From Phoronis australis (taxonomy: Eukaryota > Phoronida > Phoronidae): a DNA stretch of 60,000 bases. The stretch covers positions 619,715 through 679,714 of the forward strand of contig NMRA01000022.1 in assembly GCA_002633005.1 (NCBI GenBank), given 5' to 3'. The first letter of the stretch is position 1; every line of letters starts with the position of its first letter. The translations under genes and the position numbers were made by a program. This document shows positions 1 to 11,400 of this stretch, one piece after another. The notes below the pieces were generated by a model, which worked only from the letters and a program-made list of their open reading frames with translations, made no database searches and was not told where the DNA came from.

Positions 1-323
1 ATATCATGTTAGTTTCAACTTTTTTTGCTAAATTATACTAGACATGGGCAAGTGACCCAGATTGGAAAAAAGTCAAAAATCAACACCTACAGGCTTTCTA
101 CTTTCACAAAGTAAATGACTTTACGATTTACAATCTATAGTTTTGTAGACATTCAGCTAAATACTAAGACTTGTCGATAAAGTCACCCGTAATCTTAATG
201 CAAACTAAACGAAACAAGAATCATCGTTGAAAAACACATCTGCTCCATTGTCTACACCAGTTATGACCTCAGAGCTCACAGTCAAAACTCTTACATTTTC
301 AGTTCTGTTTGGTGCAAACTTAA
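1..323. other. Presumed NSD intron 12, unclassified
   Basis: AT-rich sequence left of the E1-left element. I see no exon of PWWP2, AWS or SET here and no repeat shared with the rest of the window. Confidence 0.4.
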
Positions 324-1317
324 AAGAAAATGCCACTCAAAAAACAACCTATTTGGATCAATTTTGATTGAGTAGTTCCACTCGATAACAGCAAGGTCAG
401 TTGTTTTACCTGACAACTAAAGGCAGACGGAGGTGTTGAAATTGACCAATGACGTAATCGATTCGAACGCAGTCTGTTCAGCCGTTCACAACACGCTTAC
501 TGGTGTCAACTTATCGCTTGAATTCATCGTTTTACACCAATAAATCACCAAAATTCGATGTAAACCCCTTACAAATACATAGAGTTCTTGAACAAATGTG
601 TTGTTATATTTGAACGTACCGTAGCCTACAGAGTTCGGTAGGCCAATTTACCATGCATGGTCGATCGCAGGCGTTTGGGTCTGTTTGGTGATAAATCCCA
701 ATCATTCTTCCGTGAAATACAGATGGGAGAACACAGCTGTGTGTTGTACTTTTAGACTTGCGATTTTTTCAGTTCTAAACACACATGTTACTCCCCGCCA
801 GTGGCTCGGAGCCCGATCAGGCTCACCGCAGCTGCCAGGACAGGACATCACGAACATAAACCAGGTTGAGTTGGAAACTAAACCTCCAGTCATGAAAAGA
901 CTATAATAGTGAGCCAAAGAAATAACGTGCACGTAATTATTTAGGTGAATTAGCCACAAAACTGAAAATCTGCTTACTTGTCGGGGGCCGTGAAGTCAGG
1001 TTCCCCTTCCACAGAACCGTCAGGGCAAAGGTTGTACAGTAACAATGATATGAATAATGTATTTGTATATCTAAATAAAGATTCCCCTAACATGTGACCA
1101 TAGCATATAAAATTGAGTTATTGTTTTACAACAGTTTCTGTCAGCAAACACTCAATTAGCATGCGCTCACACGGCCTTGGTGCCCAGTCAATTACCTTCC
1201 TTGCATTTAAAGCCTGTAACATTGCTGGCTTCTCAAAACATTTGCACTCACAAGCACTCCAAAGGCATTACAAATTGTATCTAATGAGACAGACTTTGTT
1301 TCAGTTTTATACAAGCA

Positions 1318-1530
1318 TTGGTTAGGGTGAGAATAATTCATTTTGAAACAGAACGCAGAATAATAATTAAACGTCTACATGGCAATTCGCCCGGCGCCAA
1401 TCCCGACATAGTTGAGAGCTCATCCGACGAGACTTCACGGGTCGGATCGATAGGTTTCACAGGCTATCAGTTCGAGCCGGAATACACTGATCAAGAAATA
1501 CTAGAGAGGCACCGTGAACATGCACAGGCA
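1318..1530 (+). pseudogene. ORF remnant with a P2X7-tail-like motif in E1-left
   Basis: The plus strand is open and contains GFTGYQFEPEYTDQEILER. A YQFEPEY-acidic opening is familiar to me from invertebrate proteins annotated as P2X7-like, which share a zinc-binding tail with the vertebrate receptor. The following Cys-rich part is not convincing here, and the rest of the open frame (to 1779) is antisense to the THAP remnant. The segment is deleted in E1-right. The assignment is tentative. Confidence 0.35.
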
Positions 1531-1770
1531 ACGGAACATATGGATAGTTTTTTGGCAAGCCGGAATTCCTCAGAGAAATCACTGTCGACGAAATGCCGGC
1601 CACAGACACAGAGATGTTTCACAGCCTCATATTTGCTATTAACAGTGTACTTTTCATTCTTCACTACCGTGAGCCACTTCCTAAGCATTTCGGGCTCTCG
1701 AGGAAGTCGAACAAACGATATACCCATTTCTTCGCAACTTCATAGTTCGGCCAAGTGGAAACGATGCACC
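1491..1770 (-). pseudogene. THAP zinc-finger remnant inside E1-left
   Basis: The minus strand reads FVRLPREPEMLRKWLTVV, then YEAVKHLCVCGRHFVDSDF, the classic THAP pattern (Pro, Trp, Cys-x2-His, Phe). The N-terminal Cys pair appears in a different frame just upstream (RCIVSTW), so the domain is frameshifted. In E1-right the same segment reads PEMLQKWFAAVKNEKHT, also broken. It most likely derives from the transposase DNA-binding domain. Confidence 0.7.
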
Positions 1771-2275
1771 GCAATATAGTGGCATTCACTCTGCAGATGA
1801 ACCACTGACGTCGCTGCGTCGTTTCTCACCTTCCTCACAGGTTAACGCGACACATCTCGGCAAGGTGGGGCCGACCGTATAAGAGGTGATGTGGATATAG
1901 ACCGATTAAGACGGTAAAAAAGACTAATTCAATTGGGTGGCATTCTCCTTTAAGATAAGTGTCTATGGCTGTGTGCTTGAGTTTGTTAGGATTTACGTGG
2001 ATGATTGCCTAATTCTATTTTTTTATTTTATAATGACAGCATGAACTTGAAATCCTATGTTTGAACTAGAGTTCCGTGTAGGAATTCAAATCTAGGGACC
2101 ACCCATTGAGAAATTGGACTTGAAACTTATCCATAATAAAATACACTTAAGCACACAACTGTACACATCTAAATTAGAACAAAAACGTCTAAAAGAATTC
2201 AAAGATCAAGGTCAAAAGTCACATCCCAGGTGCAGGTTGTGCAAGTGCAATAACAGTTAAATATATATTACCTAC

Positions 2276-2455
2276 CTTTGTTACAGACAAAGCACCATCC
2301 GACATTGACGTGTGCGTGGTGTGCGTGGGTCTTGACAGGCTGGAAGTGTTTACTGCAGACAATGTTGGTGCCCCCTATGGGGATACTGCCAGCTGCCACA
2401 CAGAAGTCTCCTACGTGATAAGCTGTCGGACAGCGAATGCACCGGAGCAGACGAC
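2276..2455 (-). CDS. NSD2: NSD2-like exon 12, PHD2 end and PHD3 start
   Basis: Residues 679-738: [18 protein letters not shown], a Gly-rich link, then [12 protein letters not shown], which opens PHD3. The acceptor is accgcag and the donor gtaggt, phase 1. It is the last NSD exon visible; intron 12 then holds the E1-left transposon and runs off the window. Confidence 0.92.
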
Positions 2456-5400
2456 CTGCGGTGAACAGAGGCAGTCAGTAGCGATAACGGAAGTTGATAC
2501 CGAGGAGGATAGAGTACGACAGAAATGCGCAGTGAGAATGAAGGAACAGATGAATGTCATCATGAAACTTATAGAAAGACCGACTCTATTGTTTGAATTT
2601 AAGTTGCATATGAAAAATATTGAGTGGCGCTAGTTCGTTTATCGTTTGTCTCATTTTAAAGCTTTGACCTGAGCTATGTGCTTAGCTTACTGGCACCTGA
2701 TGCAGCGATCTAGGCATGTAGCCTTTTCTGTGACGATCACTAGATTCAGTTTACTGAGCTCAAGACTTAATTTTAACTTGATGACTGACAGTTGTTCTTT
2801 AGGAGGTTTATGGTAGGCGGCTAATGTTTGAACACACATAGTGTATAAGACAGAGGACACAACACACCTTTTTGTGCTTTCGTGTGTTTAGCGTTGCCAC
2901 CTGCACAAGTCTCGCATACGTGCAGAGGGCAGTAGAGGTTCTTTCCTTCGACTCTCGCAAGGCTAAACTTGGTGATGCACGCCTCGTGATAAAATTTGCC
3001 ACAGGAGGGCACCAAACACTTCCTGAGAGAGGAGCTGGTCTCCTTGCAGACAAAACAAGTGTGGTTTCCTAGAATACAAAGATACCCTCAGTGGCATGAT
3101 GGATCGTTTTGGCAAAGCAACAACATATTACATAGGTCCAATGATACGAGGTGCAATGAAAGTATGTCCTGCAGTGGAAAAGAACTCTGAACTGAGCATG
3201 CACATGTTTCAAAAATGTACTAATTCAAAAGCAACAGGCTGATTCATCTAGTTCTAGTTTTACAAATGTTCTTTGAGCCCTCTCGCATAGCCATTAACAA
3301 TATTTGAATGTAACAGAGATACAGCAACTTCAAACCAGGTCCATCTTTCTGAAACACCCTGTGCTTCCAGGCACCTGATCCCCCGAGGCTGATTTGCTCA
3401 AAGTAATGCTAAAGGATGGGATATTATTCACATATTACCAACTGCACTTGGCTACCAGACATTTACTAAAGACTCCCTAAATGGTCTTCGACAAAATGAG
3501 AGAGCATACATGCACGCCTCACCTGTCATACACTCGTCACATTTGAAGCCCGCTGCTGGCTTCACCGTGAGCCCCAGACAGTTCGGGTGGAACGTGGCGT
3601 TACACTGGCCCTCGCACTGCAAGGGGTCCGCCTGTATTGCTAACTCACAGATCTGACACACGTTCTCCTTCTTAGCCAAGCATGTGTCAGTCAGCTTAAA
3701 GATTTCCAACTCATAGAGCTCTTCCACCTTGGCTTTACGACCTTTGGGCTGAGAAAGAAGCAGCCAACTCAGTAACACGTAGGCTGTCTAGAAGGTCTAG
3801 GCCCTCTTTTTAGCCAAAATGACAAACAAAAACCACGGTAAAAAAGAGGATTCTATTTTTTCCATTTACATAGACAGATGGGTGCAGAGACCATGAGATT
3901 AAATTTCATTACCAGTTTTCTACTCATTGTTTGTGACATAAAATTCAGAAAGTTATCGTTTTACTTGGACCTCCCGTTTCACAATAAGCTGGATCTGCCA
4001 TCACTATTATTATGAACTTGTAAATCAATATTACACATTATCAATATCACGTGTTCTAAATCAAGCATGTCACCAATTTCAATACTAATATGAAGCAAGG
4101 TATATTAGTTTTTACATCAATATCAGTCATTTTAGTAAAAAAAAATGCATTTGTTGTTTCAGAACTGTGTTGAACACAACACTTCAATGAAGGCCTACGA
4201 GTGTGCAAACATTGCATCATTTTACAAGCTCGTTGCAGCTCAACTCATAATTTCACAAAAAACAACAAAATTCTCACGAGGCATCAGGTAGTTTTCCTCA
4301 TATTGCAACACATATAACGGCCAAAATTATTATTTGAATTCTTTTTTCAAACACTTATTACATTTGCTAAAATAGCTCAGAATTTCGCCGTGTGTTATGC
4401 AGGGACGGTTGCATGGTAGAAATTGTACTAAAATGAATTTTTTTCTTCCTTTGTAACTTTGTAGGGATATTATTGGCAAAACAAGTTTCTTTCTATGCCA
4501 TAGCATGCTTTAAATTGAATAGAGGAACTAGAGCAGACAAGGTTCTACTCGAGATGGATGACAGACAATGCTCCTGGACCAACATAGGCCACACTATAAT
4601 ACAGACCGTCCAAGGACAGGCGTGTAAATCTTTACTGTGGAATTTAGATTTTTGGTCATCAGCATTTGAAGAGCCTTGCAAAAGTTCTTTAGAGAGTAAA
4701 CTTAAACTATGCTACAATGAAGGCTGTCAAATTACGACAAAAAATGTTCCACTCAACAGATTAACAAATTTGAAGTTATAATCCATTTTACAAATGACAA
4801 ATAGCTAACGCGAAAGGTCCAAAAACCTGACACTTGCCTTACTTCAGAATGTCCTGTAACAAATGCATCATCGAAACAAAACCCAATGCGCCGCTGAAAT
4901 ACATCACCTTGTCCTAACATTATAGACACGCCTAGTTTTGAGTCTGGGATGAGTATGCACAATCTGTAGAATTACATCACAACTGACCTTAGCATCTGTT
5001 TCCTGAGTAGAGTCTTCCATGTTATCTGCCAGCTGATCCTGAGACTGACTTCTGCTCACTTTACCAGGCTGGAGCAGAAAACCGAATTGTGTTTGATTTG
5101 CAATAACCCTTAATCGTTTTTATGGGCGAAAAATGCATTTTTCGGAATATTGTTGGAAGCAGGGCTTGAAATGACCAATGACAAAAAGCGGAAATTTTCA
5201 CGGCCCAAAACATGCACGCACCCAGCCTTGAAATAGGCGATGTGCACCTTTTGCTGACATAATTCAGGACTAAAAAAAAAGAAAAACAGAAAAAAAAGAA
5301 AAAATAAAAGAAAAAATAATAAAAAAAAAACGGTACCACCTCCAGAAGCGTGCATCTGCGTCTTTTTAGCTCGTCCGTCAACTCCCACACTCCCACCTCC

Positions 5401-8400
5401 ACACACAATTTTGGCTGCAGAGTCGTAGTATTTGTCACCGCGGTTTACAATCACACGAGATGCCATTCAAGAATCCACCACGCTATCCCAGATGCCCCGG
5501 CAATGTTGACAATTTACGTTCCTCCGAAACACAAAGAGCAACATCCGCTTTTCGAGGTGAAAGTAGTCGGCAATGCCGCGGTAAGAAAGAAATTTGCCGA
5601 GGAGATTTTATATCTAATCCGATTTTTTTATGCGGAAATATAATAAAATACGCGGACAGAACATTTGAAAAAAGCAGAAATCTGCGTTTCTGCGGAAAAT
5701 TCCAAGCTTTGTGGAAGTGATACCCTTTTTGGAACTGTAAGCATTGACCAGAGCTAAAAATATTAAAATCATTATTTTTGTAATTTCATTACAAACCACC
5801 AAATCTTGCCGTTGTCTGCCAGACATTTGTTGAAAGTGACTTTTACCTGTCCAGCCAAATGCGTTTAAAATACTCTGCTGTGTATGGAGTGGCACTTGAC
5901 TGCAACAGTGAAGACTTCGGGTTCAAATCTGCCCTGGGACTGATCTCAGAAAATCACTTTTCTTGCTATTAATATCATCTTAAACAGACGGTGTATGACA
6001 GAATGACACTTAGTTAATTGAGCTTGAATAATCCTTAAGGGCAACAGATGGGATAAGATAGCACACCCCATTCTAGTCTACTTCAACATTGCTGACCAAG
6101 GCTACCTCCTTGCACAGTCCTACAACTTTATGTGACCTAAGCCTAAGACAATTCCCGGGTTTTCAACGACCCTGCTGATGTTTTTTAAGTCAAATGCATT
6201 GTGGGACAGTTGTCGGCTCGCTAACATGCAGTGACATCACAGATAACTCGGGGGACGTGTAACCTGATTCACATTTTAGATAATGAAACTCAACTTCAGC
6301 ATTATCAGAATTGTTTGCACACAATACTTACTAATCTTAATATATATTCAATGCATTTTGAGTCTCCCATTCAGTCTCTCCTATTTGAATGATGGTTGCT
6401 TCGTTATAATTGCCCTAAAAAGCATTGGCAGTAGAAATGTGCTTTCCATTCTGGTATATCGTGTTAATTTTCATCATATTGTTTACAAATAACCAAGTTA
6501 GCTGTGATGTCACCTGGATGTTTTTTAGCTGACAATATTGTCCCATAATGCATTTTAAAAATGACAGCAGCGCTGTAGGGAATCTCCTAAATTGAAGTCC
6601 CAGTACACCAATTGCACTTTTCAGAATTTAGTCTTCATCAATACAGTGGCCTCCCTCCAAACCAAGAAATCACTTCCGATTGTACAAGTTAAAAACTAAA
6701 TTTTATGCAGTAAATGGTCGAATAAAAAAGTAGACATGTTGGACACCAGAAGTTGCTTAAGGGTCGGTGTGCTGGAATTGTAAAATACAGCCTCCAACTT
6801 CAAACTAATGGTTATCCTATAATTAGAATTTCCCCACTCACCTCAGTTGGAACATCAGCTGTGCTGGACACTGAGCTTTTGGACTTCTGGAAAACAAAAG
6901 TTTTGTTTAATATTGATGCCAAACAAAGTTTTTGAAATATATTTAGTACAAATCTAATAAAAAAGGCATGAAGTTTATAAGTTCTTCAAATACTGCAAAC
7001 TAAAATGTTTTGAACAATAAATAACGTGAGAATTTTAAGAAATTGTGATGACTGTTGATGGGGTATCGACAAATCTTATTGACATCTAGCAAGCCAATAA
7101 AAAGACAAATTCATTTTTGAGTGAAATGTCGAAGTGCTCCATACAGTCAAAATAGTTTCCCAAAGCAGCACATTGCAAACCAGGTGTTCTTCACTACACA
7201 ACTAGGTGGCAGCACGCTGCAAAGCAGGTGTTCTTCACTACATAGCTAGGTGACAACACTGGTAATAACTTCCATGTGACAAGCCTTCAAAGCTTCATGA
7301 AAGTCACAATTTCTAAACCAAATAACATTTTAGCATAGGTATTTAGTTCCGTCTGTGTTTTGGCTAAATAAATATGTACTCGAGTAAAAATCAAAGAACA
7401 CAAGACCTACATATCCCAGCATGTGAACAGAGTTCATCAGTATGTGCGCATATACCAGCATGCGCCTGCATACTTTCATCAGTGTGCACTCATATACCAG
7501 CATGTGCATGAATACTTTTATCAGTGTGCACTCATATACCAACATGTGCATGCATAGTTCTCACGTACCCTTTTTTTCTTTATAGGGGGTTCATTGACTT
7601 CATCGTCATCCGTCGTGTCTTCACATAACTTCTTTGAGGGTTTCCTAACTCGACCCGACTTGGTCTTAACTGTAGGCGTACCGTCACCATCACTGTTGAA
7701 TGCCCCAGATCTTGATTTGTATCTGCCAAGAAAGGCCTTCAACTTTTAATAAAGCTTCTACTTGGCCAACAGAAGACAGTTACTTCAAGGCCCGCGATCT
7801 AATTTTTATGCTAAATTATTTTTTGCATTTTCTATTCTACTTTTGTGCGAACGTAAGACACACGTTTGCAAAAAAGCTGAATGGAAAATGCCAAAAATAA
7901 TTCCGAGTTCGATTTCAAGTACAAAGATTAGATCCCGGCCCCAGAACTGATGAATGAAAACATAAACATCTTAATTATCAATAAAACCCAAAACGAGGGT
8001 CACGGTATTGGTCTTTTTATGAGCAGGGCAAAGTCTTTGACTCAGTGACTTGCAGGAAGAGATGGAATTATAACTGCCTATGGTAGGAGAATGAAATATT
8101 ACAAACACATATACGAGGTATCTGCCTACATACAGTAGAAGTACAAACTGGACCTAACCAGATTGCTTACAGTAAACCAAAGCAGACATGACACAGACAA
8201 AGAGCTACATCTATTTGCTGCACCTAGACTCACAAACTTCTACCAGATTTCGGCACTAGGATACGCACTGCATCATTTTCAACTACTTCAAGCCATGTTA
8301 AAGAATGCTCTACCTCGCTCTTTGCTTCTCATTCATTTTGTTCCACTCATCTAATAGCAGCGCCTCTAAGTTGTCCTCAGACACTTCAGGTTGCTCCTCC

Positions 8401-11400
8401 TTCACATGATCTCGTCTCTTCTGGCAAAAGACAACAAACGAACCTTTATCCAATGTCTTTTTTGGTGAGTGCTTGACTACAGCAGTTGACTTCTTGGGCG
8501 ATGACTTGCCACTTTCCTCAACAGCTGTCGTTTCATTTTTTCGTTTCCGTCCTCGTTTCTTCCCCATCAACGGGGCTTCAGAGTCGTTGCTTTCCTTTTC
8601 CTTTGCCTCCTCCTTCTTACTCTTTGGCGCCTCATATTCAAACGTATACGTCTGCTTACGTTCTGCGCGGCTCATTTTCAACGCTTCTTCTGCCTCTTTG
8701 ATAGCACACTCCCACGCCGCTTTTCGCCTTGGGCCTGGAGCATCAAACTTCTGCTGCTTCTTGATTCGTTCCTTGCCCTTGCATTTCTTCAATGCTTCCT
8801 CCACAGTTTTCTTGAACTCATCGTGACCTTTGAACTCCATGGTTGATGCCTCCGTTACCCAGCCACGCTCCACCGCTTCGCCAAAAAACTGCATGTGGTA
8901 CATCCTGTAGTTACCTCTCGATTCTGCAAAAAGAAACAAGAATACCTACAAGTGTCGCTGAATTCTTTTTAATACGAGAGCAACGAAGTGTTGAAATGAA
9001 TCTAAGAAAGAACTACAAACAGTATGCTTCTGACTATAATTATTAGTACCATTTAAATGGCCACTAGATGGCACACAGTATGTCAACCTCGTCCAAACAT
9101 GGAAAGACAGTGCTCAATTTGGTGACCTGCAGTTCGCCCATGTTACCTCAGATTGTGTTTGACAACTTGGGAAAGTCGCCACGAACTTGGCACAGTGAGC
9201 AGTCAGACAATAATTCACAGGAAATTCACTTCAAAACTTGTTGTGACAAACAAAGTTTAAAGTAACAACCATTTTTACTAGATACAATACCTTCAGGTCA
9301 CAGTTGTTTCATTTATTTCATCACACCTAATCAGCACATATGAAACATGTGCTCAAATTACAACAGGAAGTAAAAAGATGGAAGTCGGAGTCGTTCCGCA
9401 AAAATCGGGCAAGGTTGGATAATGAAACACGTGCCTCCAGTGTTTCCGATTGTCTGCGTCCTTAGTTGGTAAGAGGAATTGACTTAGGGTGAGCAAACCA
9501 AATTAAAAACCCGAAATATGTGTGAATAAATTATGAGCTACATTTAACATTGTTTAATTGATTAGAGAGTGGACATGAGGACCTCAGTTGGATGAAGCAA
9601 AAAACGGCTGCCTTGGAACGTCTGACACAGCAATGCGGTGCGTAAGAGTGATTAATGTATAACCAGTGAATGGTATATATGAAATGGAAGAGGTATGTGT
9701 AATTTTTAATATTAGTGACAACAGCATTTTTTATAGTCAGCGACTTCCGACCACAGTTTTGGCAACCTCAGGTTTTAATATGGAGATGTGGAATTTCCGT
9801 GAAGTTGCCTTTGGCGAGTTGGCATTAAGCTAAGCATAGAGCTACTTTTGATCTAATAACTTTATATCATGCGTTCCAAATAATTTGGTAAGTGAATGAA
9901 CATGCATAATCAATATTTTTTTGTATCTAACGACTACATTTGACCTCTGCTGGGAGTCAGTGACACAAACCAATAGCAGCTCAGTATCAGAAAAAATGGA
10001 TCAGATATGTATCGACTACAGAACTATTGCCATGGAGATGAACACTTACCCTTCACCTTGGTATAGACACCCGTTATGGGGTCATAGGACACCATGCAGG
10101 GCCACCATGGGTGACCAGACACCTTGGCCCAGACCATGTCACCCACTAGCCACTTGGAGCCAGCTTCTGAAGGCTTGGAAACACGACCAGACGCAGGTCC
10201 TTCAGCTGCTTTTTTGGTAACTGAAACAGTGTATATAAATTATTGTCAAGTGGTTCATCATCGTAAAACCCACTAGATGAAGCTGAAAGCTCAAACTGGT
10301 AGTGTATCTTCCCTTTAAAGCAATCTATGAACTCCATTCGGCCCATGGATTAATCAGGTGTCACCAGGAATGCCAGTTTGTCACATTAAAAAAACAAAAG
10401 GTTCCAACCCCAAACATGAACCGAACCAATGATTTTAAAAGACAGGTCTGATGATAAAATTTAATTTCCTTGGCTACTGTTTAACTAACAGAAAAACCAT
10501 GATCAAAATCAGGTCATTTTTTGATAAATTCTGTCTCCAAAATTTTCCAACAGACCTATAATGTTGCTTTCCACTAACCTCAAATCAGCACGTTACACCG
10601 TGATCTCATCATCGTGCAAAACACTTACCCTACTGAACAAAAACCACAATTTACCTTTCTTGGCAGGTCGTTTAACCTCGTCACCACCAGCCTCAGCCTG
10701 GGCGGTGTGTTGTTCACCAGCAGACGATGGCTCATCGTGAAAGACTTCGGTATCTCCTAGCAACAACACAAATGTCTAGATGATGATCGGGGGAATTAAA
10801 GTTTATTAACGACTGCTAAAGTTTGACCACTTCTCAACCATACGCGAGTTTTGTGGTTGCTCTCAAAGATCCAGTTTTGTCAAACGTCTTCCACACAATA
10901 TTATAAAAAGATTCGTGAACCACAGGGTGCTTGCTAGCGAACAGTTCATGAACTCTGCTAATAACCGTTCTTTTTTTAAATAGAGATCATGTAACTGCAG
11001 TCAACTTGTGTAACTTGATTTGAGAGTCTTTCCAATAATGTGCAAACAGTAGTTTTCAATAACAAGGAACACACTTAGTCTATGTTGAAGACACCGGCCA
11101 AAAGAAAAGGTTCCAACTGCAGATTCATGAGCATCGCGGTTCAATATACGCAGGTAAACTTATATGCGTTTACAGAACTTAAAAAATAACTGGAGCATAA
11201 AGAAATGTTCTTATTAGGGCTGTTCCAGCAAAGTCTGTATGCGGGGGGGGAGGCACTTTTATTTCGTACCCACCGCCCATATTTTTCATTTATTTCTCCA
11301 ACCCATGACCCATAATTTTTTAATCATTTTTAATAGGTTAAAATATAAAATCTAACACTTGCAAACAAATTGCCTCCAGGAGGACCTGTTAAGAACTTAG

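Larger units (their letters stand above)
324..1949 (+). mobile_element. E1-left: TTAA-flanked, THAP-bearing DNA transposon (Kolobok-like)
   Basis: The ends are inverted repeats: AAGAAAATGCCACTC at the left and the complement of AGGAGAATGCCACC at the right. They are flanked by TTAA on both sides (320-323 and 1950-1953). A second copy lies inverted at 14654-17567 and aligns along the whole length. TTAA targets together with a THAP-type DNA-binding domain point to the Kolobok superfamily; piggyBac also uses TTAA but lacks THAP. No DDE catalytic core is visible, so the copy is non-autonomous or decayed. It lies in presumed NSD intron 12. Confidence 0.75.

Noticed and set aside
790-880. Apparent duplicated NSD first exon and promoter (plus strand) matching 16990-17080 (minus strand), both with a donor-like GT
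   Set aside because: The match extends over the whole of two inverted copies of element E1 with TTAA-type ends, so it is transposon sequence rather than a duplicated promoter.
8436-8459. A mini-intron inside the NSD HMG box
   Set aside because: The GT to AG distance is only about 24 bases, too short to splice, and reading through keeps the HMG box intact.
8473-8826. 117-codon plus-strand ORF
   Set aside because: Antisense shadow of NSD exon 6, whose minus-strand reading has clear PWWP and HMG content.
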